A DNA stretch of 64,000 nucleotides from Candidatus Desulfofervidaceae bacterium (GTDB lineage Bacteria > Desulfobacterota > Desulfofervidia > Desulfofervidales > Desulfofervidaceae). Numbering within the stretch: the first letter of the stretch is position 1; every line of letters begins with the position of its first letter. A program made the translations under genes and the position numbers. The notes under the pieces are model-generated. The model saw only the letters and a list, made by a program, of their open reading frames with translations, ran no database searches and was not told the origin of the DNA. The stretch spans positions 62,001 through 126,000 of the forward strand of contig JALWFG010000011.1 of NCBI GenBank assembly GCA_027038965.1, in the 5' to 3' direction. Shown here piece after piece: positions 53,497 through 63,373 of the stretch.

Positions 53497-55332
53497 TTAA
53501 TCCTCTAGGATTCTTGGAGTTATAAATATGAGCAATTCTTCGTTGGTTTTGCTTTGATGCTCTCCTTTGAAAAAATATCCTAAAAGGGGAATTTTCTCTA
53601 ACCAAGGGACTCCTCTTTTTTCTTTGTTTTGGTTTTCTTTATATAGTCCTCCAATTACAACAGTTTCTCCGTTTCTAACCAATAGAGTTGTGGCCGCCTT
53701 TTTCTTTACAATAGTAGGAGCACCTAGGACTGTCTTGGTGAAATCGGCCTCTTCTTTAGAGGCTAAGATATCCATTTTGATAAGATTTTCAGAAATAATA
53801 TGAGGTTTTATTTTTAGTTCGAGCAAGGCATCAATCCAAGATAGAGTAGGATAAGCCTCGGTCGTGCCTGGTAGAGGAGTAAGTTCTTGATAGGGAATAC
53901 GACGCCCACTTTCTATAACAGCTTCTTTGTTATCCATAGTAGCAATTCTAGGACTGGAAAGAATTTTTACCTTTCCTTGAGATTCAAGGGCAAGCAGTTT
54001 GGCATCTATATTAAAGGTGTTACCTGTTAATTTAGTAAAACTTAAATCAAGACCCCCAGTAGGGTTGTTTTGGGTCGAAATAGGTAAGTTGACTATGTTG
54101 CCATTTGCTGCCCCCGAAATTCCCACAGACCCAATTTGGGCGTTGGTCCCCCATTGAATTCCTAATTCTCTTTCAGAATCTGTACTGATCTCCGCGATTC
54201 GGGCTTCAATTACAACCTGAGGAATCTTGACATCCAATTGCCTGATAATTTGCACAATTTGAGATATATTTTGCTTAACATCACAAATAATAAGGGCATT
54301 TTTGTCTTTGTTTACTTGAATGAACCCATAGGGTTTACCATCAAGGTCTTTGCTTAAAAAGGGTTCCAAATTTTTCTTTAATTCTTCTGCATCCAAATAT
54401 TTTACCGGTTGCACCCACGTAATTAAGGGTTGAGCAATCTTCTGAGCCTTCTTAAGCTTGGTTTCCACCTCTAAGCTGAGCTTGGCTGCTTGTTCTTTTT
54501 CCTCAAGTTCCATCTTCTTTACTTGGGCCTCAATCCGCCTCAGGGCCAGTTCCTTTTTCTTCTCTTTTTCATAAGTCTCATTGGTAACAATCCGAATTAA
54601 ATTGCCCATTTTTGAGGCTACCAACTCATGAGAAACCAATATGGAGCGAAAGGCTTCATTCCAAGGAACATTGTTCAAATGGATGCAGATTTTCCCCTTT
54701 ACCTTTTTGCCAAAAACAACATTTAAACCTGCCTCTTTGGCCATCCACCTTAAAACAGACCTGAGATCAGCTTGATCAAAATCAATAGAGATCAAATCTT
54801 GCGGATATTCATCACGTTTGGTTTCCTCTTTTTTAGGAATAGGCTGTGGTAAAGGCTTATATTTGATAAGGCCAGGGGGTACAGAGATCGAAGCTGGCTT
54901 TAAGGGAGTTAGTTCTATAACCAGACCGTTGTTTTGTGGAAAAACATTTCTTCTTAAGGGTTTTGTTAGGTAAGCAATAAACTTTACAATGTTATCTGAT
55001 GCCATAGAGTGGATCACAATAGTTTTAATACCCCAATTATTCAAGTTTTTACTTCTTATTGTAGGATCAATCCTTGCCCCAGAAATTTCTAGGACAAGTC
55101 TTGAGGGATTAAGAAGTTCATAGAGGGTATAGGCAAAAGGCTGGGTGGCCACAACTTGCCATCTTATTTTATCCTTTTGAACCTTTATTTTCATGTTGGT
55201 AATTAAAGGAATTTGGGACTTGGGAGTCTTATAAGACAAATTGACCTTTTGTTCAGGGGCACAGGCTGAGAGAAGAAAAAGGAGTATTATAAGGATTTTA
55301 ATTTGGTATTGGTTGCCAACTTTCTTTAACAA
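53497..55332 (-). CDS. pilQ: Secretin lipoprotein (PilQ/MshL family)
   Basis: A 611-residue outer-membrane ring protein. A lipobox LLSAC marks it as a lipoprotein with Cys near residue 24. Next come an AMIN domain (~50-150), an STN/N0 domain (IDFDQADLRSVLRWMAKEAG, ~185-260), a charged helical linker, an N1 domain and the secretin core (~375-610) ending PLLGYFFKGEHQSKTNEELL. Start TTG with GGGGAG upstream. It overlaps the PilO-PilP gene by 35 bases. A lipidated secretin is typical of MshL-like proteins. Confidence 0.92.
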   Translation of the reverse strand: MLKKVGNQYQIKILIILLFLLSACAPEQKVNLSYKTPKSQIPLITNMKIKVQKDKIRWQVVATQPFAYTLYELLNPSRLVLEISGARIDPTIRSKNLNNWGIKTIVIHSMASDNIVKFIAYLTKPLRRNVFPQNNGLVIELTPLKPASISVPPGLIKYKPLPQPIPKKEETKRDEYPQDLISIDFDQADLRSVLRWMAKEAGLNVVFGKKVKGKICIHLNNVPWNEAFRSILVSHELVASKMGNLIRIVTNETYEKEKKKELALRRIEAQVKKMELEEKEQAAKLSLEVETKLKKAQKIAQPLITWVQPVKYLDAEELKKNLEPFLSKDLDGKPYGFIQVNKDKNALIICDVKQNISQIVQIIRQLDVKIPQVVIEARIAEISTDSERELGIQWGTNAQIGSVGISGAANGNIVNLPISTQNNPTGGLDLSFTKLTGNTFNIDAKLLALESQGKVKILSSPRIATMDNKEAVIESGRRIPYQELTPLPGTTEAYPTLSWIDALLELKIKPHIISENLIKMDILASKEEADFTKTVLGAPTIVKKKAATTLLVRNGETVVIGGLYKENQNKEKRGVPWLEKIPLLGYFFKGEHQSKTNEELLIFITPRILED

Positions 55333-56506
55333 TTTTCCACTCCCCGCTTTCTTTTTTAAGAAGTAATATTTTTAGCCCTACATCTGAATATTTATCCGTA
55401 ACAAAGTGTTGTTTAAAGGTAACTTCTATGCAGTCATGTTTTTGCCTTTGCTTGAAGTCCGACAGGGTTATCTTTATTTGATGATATCGTTTAAATAGCC
55501 CTTTTTTATAGTTTGCCCATGCTTTTCTATCCATACCTCGGAAGGAGAAGTTAGAGGCATAGCATTGCAAATAGCCTTCTATATCTTTGTTTTCCCATGC
55601 TTGCTTCCATTTGTTAATAAATTTTGTAATATCTTCAGAAATTTGAGCAATCCTTGGCAGTTCGGTTTTTGTTCCAGGCTTTAAGACAATGTAATTTCCA
55701 TTACCAAACAAAACTACCCGATCTTTGCCAATGAAATACACTTTGTAGCCTTTAATTACCTCTCCTTTTTTGACAACCTTGGTGTTAATCATGGCTTCAT
55801 AGATATTTTTATATCTCATTATCCCCTGTAAAGAGATAAGAATCCTATTGGAAGGCAGTTTTTTCTGTGAAGCTTGAGACTTAAGGATGTAAGTGGAAAA
55901 GGGATCCCTTTTGGTTTTAGGAAATCTAGGGAGAGGTGTTTTTATCTTTATTTGAGAAAAGTTTTTGCCCTTCATTTCAATGCTGTTTAACTCTACTGTT
56001 AGTATGGGCGTAGGTTTACTTGGGTCTTTAATAACATTTATCTTTTCAACATTAAGTCCTAGGGTATATTCCAAATCTTTTAAAAGAGACAACATCTGAC
56101 TATAGGTGGCCTTAGTTTTTATAATAAAAGGGATTTTGGTAAAATAGCTCGTTTCTTCTTTAGGTAAGGGTTTAATCTGAAAGACTTTTATCTTCTTTGC
56201 ACTGGCCAATGTGGCTATCTTACGTAAGAAAAAAGAGGTCCATTCATGGGGAGACACATGATTAATCTGAAAGAAATTAATTCGGGCAATATTGCCTTGA
56301 GCAAATATTTGTTTTTCTCGCTCAATCTCGGCGCTTAGGTTTTCAACCTGCTGACGCAAAGCCAAGTTTTTCTGTTTCCATCTCTTTAATTCTGCTTTTT
56401 TATGAAAGATAAAGGAAACAATGCCCAAATTTATCCCTAACACAATAACTCCGGTAATCAATAATAAAATATTCTTTTTATTTAGCATATTCTGCTGCCA
56501 ATTCAA
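55298..56506 (-). CDS. Fused PilO-PilP-like protein with NTF2-like C-terminus
   Basis: A 402-residue inner-membrane protein with three parts. PilO-like: one transmembrane helix (~12-32), coiled coil, and a ferredoxin-like fold to ~180. PilP-like: KRDPFSTY linker, then LQGIMRYKNIYEAMINTKVVK and the HR-type strand GYKVYFIGKDRVVLFGNG (~200-290), which in other systems contacts the secretin. NTF2-like: ~300-402 with INKWKQAWENKDIEGYLQCY and GEWKIVKESW. Normally PilO and PilP are separate proteins. A later ATG at 56488 would reduce the 29-base overlap with pilN. Confidence 0.75.
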   Translation of the reverse strand: MNWQQNMLNKKNILLLITGVIVLGINLGIVSFIFHKKAELKRWKQKNLALRQQVENLSAEIEREKQIFAQGNIARINFFQINHVSPHEWTSFFLRKIATLASAKKIKVFQIKPLPKEETSYFTKIPFIIKTKATYSQMLSLLKDLEYTLGLNVEKINVIKDPSKPTPILTVELNSIEMKGKNFSQIKIKTPLPRFPKTKRDPFSTYILKSQASQKKLPSNRILISLQGIMRYKNIYEAMINTKVVKKGEVIKGYKVYFIGKDRVVLFGNGNYIVLKPGTKTELPRIAQISEDITKFINKWKQAWENKDIEGYLQCYASNFSFRGMDRKAWANYKKGLFKRYHQIKITLSDFKQRQKHDCIEVTFKQHFVTDKYSDVGLKILLLKKESGEWKIVKESWQPIPN

Positions 56507-57050
56507 ACAAAAATTTGTTGTTAGAGCGAGGTAGTGGTTGAATCCCTCTCAATTCTACCGATTTTAATCCATATAAAAAACGAGGATTGCTATTCAGGGC
56601 ATAAATCAAATTTCCCACCGCCTCAGGCGGATCTTTTTGGGAGGTGCTTTCTACAATGCCTTTAATGACCAAAATCTTTTGATATCTCTTAGAATCTTGC
56701 TCCTTTTCTACCTTGATTTCTCTCAAATAAATCTCTGGTGGGAGGGCCTTGGCTAAATAGGCAATTTTCTCTGCCCAGTTAAATCTCTCAGCAACTAGGG
56801 CATCTAACACTTCCTTCATATCTCCAATTCGTTCTCGTTGTAGGGAATGCAATCTTGTTATTAATCTTTGATATTCCATTCTTGCCTTGCTAATATTGTC
56901 TTGAAATGGCATATAAAACACGAAATATGCCCAACACAATTCTAATAAGGCAAAGATCAAGATTACAGGTATCCAAAATGAACTTAGTGATAACACATCA
57001 AATGAAGATTTTTCTCTAGTTAGATTGATCTTATATTTAACCTTAGTCAT
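56478..57050 (-). CDS. pilN: PilN-like inner-membrane assembly protein
   Basis: A 190-residue bitopic protein: short cytoplasmic tail with the PilM-binding-type start KYKINLTREKSSFD, one transmembrane helix (~28-50), a coiled coil (~55-95) and a PilN-type periplasmic fold (WAEKIAYLAKALPPEIYLREI). It links PilM in the cytoplasm to the PilO part. The start overlaps pilM by 4 bases. Confidence 0.85.
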   Translation of the reverse strand: MTKVKYKINLTREKSSFDVLSLSSFWIPVILIFALLELCWAYFVFYMPFQDNISKARMEYQRLITRLHSLQRERIGDMKEVLDALVAERFNWAEKIAYLAKALPPEIYLREIKVEKEQDSKRYQKILVIKGIVESTSQKDPPEAVGNLIYALNSNPRFLYGLKSVELRGIQPLPRSNNKFLFELAAEYAK

Positions 57051-58072
57051 CTTATTCCCAATCCCAAGGCTATTGAAAATCGAGTTTTATGTGGTTTTAA
57101 TAAACTTGCAAATTGATTGTCAACTTGAACCCTATGCCAGGGATCAAAAATTTCCACTTCTATCCCTAGCTCCTTTTTGATAAACGATTTAAATTCTAGA
57201 TCCGCATACCCTCCACTTAAAATAATCTTTGCAAAAGTCACCTGTTTATGTTGGTCCTCATAGTAAGTAAGTGCCCTTTTAATTTCAAAAATGACGGGGT
57301 TCCATTCGTTTAACGATTTAACAGTTGGAATAGGGATATAGCGATTTAATAAGGTTTCTCCCTCGGTATAAATATTTAAAAAACCTGTTTGAGCCTCAGC
57401 GTGAAAAAAGACGATTGTTCCTTTAGGTATTAACCTAAAATTAAACAAGTAGGCATTTATCAAGGCTAAAGGGGCTACATCTGTGATTGTCCACCTAATC
57501 TTATGGGTATAAAGAATATTTATAATCCTGTTTAAGTTTTCTTGAGGGATGGCTACCAGGAGGATATCCATTCCACTTCGTTTTTTGGCCAAGATTTGAT
57601 AATCAAACGCAACCGTATCCAACTCGTAAGGAATGTAACGTTTGGCCTCCCAGGCAACAGCATCTCTTAATTCTCGGCGGGAAAGACGCGGCATTTTTAT
57701 TTGTTTGATAATCAAACTAGGGTCATTAAGGCCTATAGTTAATTGATCAACTTTGCCTAAATCTTTAGTGATAAACTTAACTGCTTCGAGGAGTTGCTCT
57801 GATTTAAACTTGACAAATCTAAAGCCTAGAAGTCGAACATAGCCCAATCCCATCTCTAAACCTACCAAAGCGCAATGGTGTTTGGCTATTTCCAGTCCCA
57901 ATTTAAACTTGCTTAAGGGAAAGGGGGCCTTTCTTTTAAGAAAGGGAGAAATAATATTTTCTTCAAACTCTTGTGTTGGCTTAGTTTCTGACTCCTTATC
58001 AGAACCCTGTCGGATTACCTCAAGGAGCCTAGCCGTGGCTGCAAGTTCCTTTTCTTTTTTATCCCTCTGCAT
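57047..58072 (-). CDS. pilM: PilM-like cytoplasmic assembly protein
   Basis: A 341-residue actin-like protein. The first ~45 residues are a charged tail. The fold then shows GLEMGLGYVRLLGF, PRLSRRELRDAVAWEAKRYIP (the PilM family block) and a late GGYADLEF phosphate-2-like loop. PilM binds the N-terminal tail of PilN beneath the inner membrane. Several nucleotide-binding residues look weak, as in MshI-type proteins. It follows the ExeA-like gene by 12 bases. Confidence 0.83.
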   Translation of the reverse strand: MQRDKKEKELAATARLLEVIRQGSDKESETKPTQEFEENIISPFLKRKAPFPLSKFKLGLEIAKHHCALVGLEMGLGYVRLLGFRFVKFKSEQLLEAVKFITKDLGKVDQLTIGLNDPSLIIKQIKMPRLSRRELRDAVAWEAKRYIPYELDTVAFDYQILAKKRSGMDILLVAIPQENLNRIINILYTHKIRWTITDVAPLALINAYLFNFRLIPKGTIVFFHAEAQTGFLNIYTEGETLLNRYIPIPTVKSLNEWNPVIFEIKRALTYYEDQHKQVTFAKIILSGGYADLEFKSFIKKELGIEVEIFDPWHRVQVDNQFASLLKPHKTRFSIALGLGIR

Positions 58073-58084
58073 ATGAACCCTTTG

Positions 58085-58975
58085 TTACTCCCTGTTTTTA
58101 AAAGGTAAAAATCTTCTTTTGGTTGATTTAACCCAGTTTAAAATTCTCCCTGGAGAGTGTTCAGTTGCTTCATCAATAACATGATTTATTACACTTTTGT
58201 CTACAAGCTCCTTTTCTTTGATGAGCATTGAAAGCAATGCCTGGTGACATAGGGTGATTATCCTTCGAGGTTTTCCTTGGGAATAGCGATAGATAAGCTT
58301 GATGGCCTTTTTTGTGAACAGATTTTTTTGAGGAGACAACCCGGCCTTTATTAACCGATATTTTATCATCTCCTCGGTTTCAGATAGGCTTAAGGGTTTT
58401 AAAGTAAAACTAAAATTAATTCTGTCTATAAAGTTCTTTAAATTATTCAACTTTTGGATGATTTCAAGTTGGGCAAAGATAATTATCTGCAGTAACTTGG
58501 ATTCATTTGTCTCATAATTGAGCAAGTTCCGAAGAATTTCCAAGGAATGAACATTTAAATTTTGTCCTTCGTCAATAAAGAGAACTACAATCTTGTTTTC
58601 CTCAATTCCTTTTTGAAAAAGATAGTTTTGTAAGCCCTCCTTTTGGGCCGCCCAACTAGAACTGGTAGTAGAAACCCCAAAGAGATAGAGTAAATGCTCC
58701 AAGAAATCATTGGGGGTATGAAAAATGGGGTCTAGGATAAGGTGAAAGATGAAGCGGTCCCTTTCTTTTGAAAAATGTTTTAATAAAAAACGACTAAGGG
58801 TAGTCTTTCCTGTACCGACATCACCCAGAATTAAGTTAAGCCCTCTTTTTAAACGCAAGGAGATTTCTAGGTTATATATACATTCTTTTAACCGAGGTGA
58901 GAGGTAAAAAAACTCTGGATTAGGGGAATTGGAGAATGGCTCCCTTTGCAAACCTAAGAGTCTATAGTAGCTCAT
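58085..58975 (-). CDS. ExeA/MshM-like AAA ATPase
   Basis: A 296-residue ATPase. It starts YYRLLGLQREPFSNSPNPEF, the ExeA/GspA signature, then Walker A GDVGTGKTTL (~51) and Walker B VVLFIDEGQNL (~130). No peptidoglycan-binding domain follows, which matches MshM rather than full-length ExeA. It likely helps insert the secretin through the cell wall or supports assembly. First gene of the pilus operon, which runs exeA-like, pilM, pilN, pilO-P, secretin, pilB, pilC, close to the msh order. Confidence 0.87.
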   Translation of the reverse strand: MSYYRLLGLQREPFSNSPNPEFFYLSPRLKECIYNLEISLRLKRGLNLILGDVGTGKTTLSRFLLKHFSKERDRFIFHLILDPIFHTPNDFLEHLLYLFGVSTTSSSWAAQKEGLQNYLFQKGIEENKIVVLFIDEGQNLNVHSLEILRNLLNYETNESKLLQIIIFAQLEIIQKLNNLKNFIDRINFSFTLKPLSLSETEEMIKYRLIKAGLSPQKNLFTKKAIKLIYRYSQGKPRRIITLCHQALLSMLIKEKELVDKSVINHVIDEATEHSPGRILNWVKSTKRRFLPFKNRE

Positions 58976-59074
58976 GGGCTATTTGATACCACAAAATATT
59001 TACCAAAGGCAAGTTTTTATGAAAAAAATTCTTTATAAAAGTTTTACATAATTTTAACAATGACAAATGCGCTT

Positions 59075-59377
59075 TTAGCGTTTTAGCTTTTCCTCCACCG
59101 ATTTTAACTTTTTTTCCATGGTAGCCACCTTGTCCCGACGGTCATCTATTTTGATGGTAGTGACTACCCGTTCTATGCCCTCTTTAAAGGGCACCTCATG
59201 CATTTGCCGAATAACTTCAAATATTTTGTCTAAATTGCCTTCAATAATTGTGCCCATAGGAGTAAGCTTATAGTTAAGTCCGCTTTTTTCTAAGACCATA
59301 AGGGCCTTAGCCACAAAGCGGCTAACGCTTGGAGTAGCCGTCCCTAAGGGAACTATACTTATTTCTACAATTGCCAT
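59075..59377 (-). CDS. MTH1187/YkoF-type thiamine-binding family protein
   Basis: A 100-residue protein of the DUF77 family, a ferredoxin-like tetramer: [20 protein letters not shown], then [20 protein letters not shown]. Structures from the family bind thiamine or related ligands; in vivo role is unclear. GGGGGGAG precedes the ATG. No thiamine genes or TPP riboswitch are near. Probably the last gene of the mltD-ade-dtd group. Confidence 0.85.
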   Translation of the reverse strand: MAIVEISIVPLGTATPSVSRFVAKALMVLEKSGLNYKLTPMGTIIEGNLDKIFEVIRQMHEVPFKEGIERVVTTIKIDDRRDKVATMEKKLKSVEEKLKR

Positions 59378-59391
59378 TTTTTTTCTCCCCC

Positions 59392-59829
59392 CTATTTTTC
59401 TAAGATTAGGGTAACTGGACCGTCGTTGACCAAATAGACTTGCATATACGCCCCAAATTTCCCTGTAGCCACAGGGATACCTTCTGCCTTTATCATTTCT
59501 ACCAACCTTTCATAAAGCGGCTGGGCCTCTTGGGGGCGGGCAGCCATATCAAACGAGGGCCTCCTGCCCTTTCGACAGTCTCCATAAAGGGTAAATTGAG
59601 AAACGATAAGGGCCTTTCCGCCGATGTCCTTTAGAGACAGATTCATCTTTCCATTTTTATCCTCAAAGAGTCTCAAATGACAAATCTTTTGGGCCATCCA
59701 TGAAGCAATGTCTTCATTGTCTCCCTTAGCAATGCCTAAAAGGACCAGGAGGCCTTTTCCAATTTCCCCTACCACTTTACCTTCTACTTCTACTCTGGCC
59801 CTTTTTACCCTTTGTAAGACGGCTTTCAC
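59392..59829 (-). CDS. dtd: D-aminoacyl-tRNA deacylase
   Basis: A 145-residue homodimeric editing enzyme that removes D-amino acids (and Gly) from tRNA. The two signature motifs are intact: SQFTLYG (~78) and the cross-subunit Gly-cisPro motif in [10 protein letters not shown] near the C-terminus. It starts [15 protein letters not shown] as the family does. The start overlaps ade by 4 bases. Confidence 0.95.
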   Translation of the reverse strand: MKAVLQRVKRARVEVEGKVVGEIGKGLLVLLGIAKGDNEDIASWMAQKICHLRLFEDKNGKMNLSLKDIGGKALIVSQFTLYGDCRKGRRPSFDMAARPQEAQPLYERLVEMIKAEGIPVATGKFGAYMQVYLVNDGPVTLILEK

Positions 59830-61598
59830 GAGGCCTCCAACGAAATAAACTCAAATTTTTCCACATCCACAAGCCCTTTGTCTGTAAGCCTGAGGCTTGG
59901 AATGACGGGCAGGGCCACAAAGGAAAGGGATAAAAAGGGATGAGCCAATTTTACTCCCAGCAGTTTAAGTTCTTTGTGCAAATGTCTCAAATGCATAGCC
60001 ACTTCTTCCGCCTTTAAGGGAGAAATAAGGCCGGCAATAGGCAAGGCCAGCCCTGCCCTGACCTGCCTGTTTTTGACCACCACAAAACCACCCTGCATCC
60101 GTTTTAGGGCCTTCACCGCCGTCCACATGTCCTCATCATTTGTACCTACTACAATAATGTTATGGCTATCATGGGCTACAGACTGAGCGACCGCCCCTTG
60201 CTTTAAGCCAAGGCCAGAGAGCAGTCCTAACCCTATACGACCACTGGCCCTGTGCCTTTCTACGACCGCTAGCTTAAGAATGTCTCTTTCAGGGTCTGAA
60301 ACGACATTGCCCAAATGGTCCTTTTTTACCTCTTTTATCAAGTGTTGGGTAATAATTTGTCCTTCTAGAAGTCCAATGACATGGGCATGAGAACCCTCAA
60401 GAGACAGCTTAAACGCCTGAGGCCTAGTGTCTTCGGCAAAAAAAGAATCGGCAATACGGATAGTGTTAACAACCTCGGGGAAGGCAGAGGTCTTTTGCTC
60501 TGCTTCTAGTGCCGATTGAACTTTTAAAACCCCATATTCAAATACCACTTCACCCTCTTTTATGCTCATCTCTATGTTGAAGTTGTCCAAATCATCCACC
60601 ACTATCAGATCAGCTAAGTAGCCAGGAGCCACTGCCCCCAACCGCTTTATGCCAAAACGCTGGGCAACATTAAGGCTGGCCATCTTTATGGCCCAAACGG
60701 GATTGAGTCCCGCCTTGATGGCCTTTTTAACAATGGCATCGATATGGCCCCTTTCCAATAAGTGACTGGCCTCTATATCATCGGTGCAAAAGAGGCAGCG
60801 ATGAAAATTGAATGAGTTGACAACTGACAAAAGACTTAAAAGATTTTGGGCAGCACTACCCTCTCTAAGCATGAGCCACATGCCGGCAGAGAGCTTTTCT
60901 TGAGCTTCATTAAGCTCACTGGCCTCGTGATCGGCATCTATTCCGGCCCCAACATAGGCCTGAAGCAAGTGTCCTTTTAATAAAGGGGCATGACCATCTA
61001 TAACCAACCTTTGTCTTTGAATAACCGCCATTTTTGTAAGGACGCTTTCATCTTGAGAGAGCACTCCTGGGTAGTTCATCATTTCAGCCAATCCAACGAC
61101 CCGAGGATGTCCTAGGAGCGTTTTGATTTCCTTTTCGGTAATCCTTGCCCCAGAGGTTTCTAGGTCTGTAGCTGGTACGCATGAGGGTATAAGCACAAAG
61201 ACATTAAGCCAGATACCTTCTGTGGTCTTAAGGATGTATTCTAACCCTTTCATTCCTAAAACATTGGCAATTTCGTGAGGGTCAATGAAAACTGTAGTAG
61301 TGCCATGGGGCAAAACCGCCGCTGCAAATGCCCCTGGGGTTAAGAGGGTACTTTCTAAATGGATATGGGCATCCATAAGCCCAGGGAGGAGATATTTGTT
61401 CTTTAAATCTATAGTTCGTTTGGCCCTTTTATATGTCCCCAGCCCAGCTATATAACAGCCCGCTATAATTACATCTGCCTTTTCAATCTCGCCTGTGAAA
61501 ACATTGACTACTTGAGCATTTTTAAGGAGTAGAGACCCTTCTTTTTCGCCCTTGGCCGTAGCAATAATGTCTTTTGTTTCCTTGATGCTGGGAACCAT
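59826..61598 (-). CDS. ade: Adenine deaminase
   Basis: A 590-residue metal-dependent hydrolase that converts adenine to hypoxanthine. The amidohydrolase metal site starts [19 protein letters not shown] (His-x-His); [23 protein letters not shown] and the Asp in [17 protein letters not shown] complete the binuclear site. The C-terminal Ade-specific domain contains [14 protein letters not shown]. Length matches Ade of Bacillus type. It lies 4 bases after mltD on the minus strand. Confidence 0.94.
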   Translation of the reverse strand: MVPSIKETKDIIATAKGEKEGSLLLKNAQVVNVFTGEIEKADVIIAGCYIAGLGTYKRAKRTIDLKNKYLLPGLMDAHIHLESTLLTPGAFAAAVLPHGTTTVFIDPHEIANVLGMKGLEYILKTTEGIWLNVFVLIPSCVPATDLETSGARITEKEIKTLLGHPRVVGLAEMMNYPGVLSQDESVLTKMAVIQRQRLVIDGHAPLLKGHLLQAYVGAGIDADHEASELNEAQEKLSAGMWLMLREGSAAQNLLSLLSVVNSFNFHRCLFCTDDIEASHLLERGHIDAIVKKAIKAGLNPVWAIKMASLNVAQRFGIKRLGAVAPGYLADLIVVDDLDNFNIEMSIKEGEVVFEYGVLKVQSALEAEQKTSAFPEVVNTIRIADSFFAEDTRPQAFKLSLEGSHAHVIGLLEGQIITQHLIKEVKKDHLGNVVSDPERDILKLAVVERHRASGRIGLGLLSGLGLKQGAVAQSVAHDSHNIIVVGTNDEDMWTAVKALKRMQGGFVVVKNRQVRAGLALPIAGLISPLKAEEVAMHLRHLHKELKLLGVKLAHPFLSLSFVALPVIPSLRLTDKGLVDVEKFEFISLEAS

Positions 61599-61602
61599 GC
61601 CG

Positions 61603-63300
61603 TTATCCTGAAATTCTGATTTTTAATTTATCTCCAGGTTTGATAATAGGGGAAGAAAGTTCGTTTAAAATCATAATCCTTCGAGGTGTAGTTTTAAACT
61701 TACGGGCAATATCCCACAGGGTATCTCCTCTTTTTACTTCATATATGATAAGTTGAGTGGGTAAGGGAATAATGAGTTGGTCTCCTGGGTGTAAAATGCC
61801 GCTTATTTTGTTAATTTGTTTGAGTCTTTCTACACAGATATTAAACCGCTTGGCGATTTTCCAAAGGCTGTCTCCAGATTTAACCGTGTAAACCACTTGG
61901 AGCCTACCTGTTTTTTTATCTCTTTCAGTATAGACCTGCTTTTGGGGTTCCCCATAAGGGATAATCAACTTTTGGCCTGGATGAATTAGATAAGGATAGG
62001 AAAGGTTATTTAACTTAGCGATAAAGTTGATATTTTTCCGAAACCGCTTGGCGATTTTCCAAAGACTGTCTCCAGATTTGACACAATAGGTTCGAAAGTG
62101 AGAAAAGACTTCCCGAATCTCTTCTTGTTCTTGAAGATAGGCTATTACTATGTCTTTTTTTTCTCTAGGCACCCGCAAAAAATATGGATAAGGAGGAGAA
62201 AAAACGGTTTTTAAGGCGGGATTTAAGTGCCTTAGTTTGGAAAGTTTGATATGGGTCTTTTGAGCTAAATATGAAATATCCACTAGCCCTGGGGTTTCCA
62301 CCTTTTCATAGGTCCAAGGGAGAGAAGGAGGGTCACTAAACCCATATTTCTTAGGGTTTTTAGCAATGATGATGGTAGCCAACCATTTGGGCACATAATA
62401 CTTGGTTTCCCTTTTTATTCTGGCCCTTTTAACCAGTTTCCAGAAGTTTTTTGTTTTGCATTTTTTTATGGCCCTGGCAATGATGCCATCTCCAGCATTA
62501 TAAGCGGCGGCGGCTAAATACCAATCCTGAAATTGATTATAAAGGTCTGATAAATACCTTGCGGCAGCTTTAGTAGCCAGCTCTGGGTCCCTTCTTTCGT
62601 CCACCCAATAGTCAATTTTTAACCCGTATCTTCTCGCCGTGCTGGCAATGAACTGCCAGGGGCCACAGGCATGAGATGCCGAATAGGCATGGTTGTCAAA
62701 GCCGCTTTCAATAAAGGCCAGATAAAAGACTTCTTTAGGTAGCCCCATTTTGACCAAGATTCGCTCCATGAAGGTTTGATATTCTTGAGCCCGCTTTAAG
62801 GTGCGCTGAAAATGAACCCTTCCGGAGGGATTTTTAGTGTAAAAGTTAATATATGCTTGAACCTGTTTGTTGATGATGATTGGGACAGCAGAAGAAAGAG
62901 GGGAGGGGGTTGAAGGAGAAGGTAAAGACGGGGGCTTATTAGACACATTTGATAATGTTGTTTTCTTTACCTTTAGGGGATGAGGGGGTTTTTCCTTTGT
63001 CTGGGTTTGTTGTAAGACCATCTTTGTATCCAACCTAGGAGGAATAATTTTGGATTGTTCCTTTTTGGATGTTGGGAAAACTGTTGACTTTTGACTCAAC
63101 CTTGAGGCAACGATTGCCTTTTTTTCGGCTTTATTTTGCTGAGATGGTTGAGGGACTGCTTTCTCAAGTTTAGAAGGCAGGATTTGGGGCTTTATATTGA
63201 TATCGCATCTCGGGGGATGATGTTTAGGAATCCTATAAGATGCGCAACTAAGACAAAATATCAACAATAAGTATATTAAATAGAGCCTTCCTTTTCGCAT
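61603..63300 (-). CDS. mltD: MltD-like lytic transglycosylase with three LysM domains
   Basis: A 565-residue envelope lipoprotein that cleaves peptidoglycan glycan strands. Signal ending LIFCLSCASY gives a Cys near residue 18-20. A Lys/Pro/Ser-rich linker (~25-150) spans toward the wall. The SLT domain (~160-320) has the catalytic Glu in LAFIESGFDNHAYS (~196), GPWQFIASTARRYGL and AAAAYNAGDGII. Three LysM repeats follow (~402, ~470, ~518), each starting VKSGDSLWKIA or VKRGDTLWDIA. E. coli MltD has two LysM. Confidence 0.94.
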   Translation of the reverse strand: MRKGRLYLIYLLLIFCLSCASYRIPKHHPPRCDINIKPQILPSKLEKAVPQPSQQNKAEKKAIVASRLSQKSTVFPTSKKEQSKIIPPRLDTKMVLQQTQTKEKPPHPLKVKKTTLSNVSNKPPSLPSPSTPSPLSSAVPIIINKQVQAYINFYTKNPSGRVHFQRTLKRAQEYQTFMERILVKMGLPKEVFYLAFIESGFDNHAYSASHACGPWQFIASTARRYGLKIDYWVDERRDPELATKAAARYLSDLYNQFQDWYLAAAAYNAGDGIIARAIKKCKTKNFWKLVKRARIKRETKYYVPKWLATIIIAKNPKKYGFSDPPSLPWTYEKVETPGLVDISYLAQKTHIKLSKLRHLNPALKTVFSPPYPYFLRVPREKKDIVIAYLQEQEEIREVFSHFRTYCVKSGDSLWKIAKRFRKNINFIAKLNNLSYPYLIHPGQKLIIPYGEPQKQVYTERDKKTGRLQVVYTVKSGDSLWKIAKRFNICVERLKQINKISGILHPGDQLIIPLPTQLIIYEVKRGDTLWDIARKFKTTPRRIMILNELSSPIIKPGDKLKIRISG

Positions 63301-63373
63301 GACAAATAACCCTTTATTTATTTGGACTTTTGTTTTAATATACTAACCAAGTTTATTTGGCAAGTGTTAAAAA

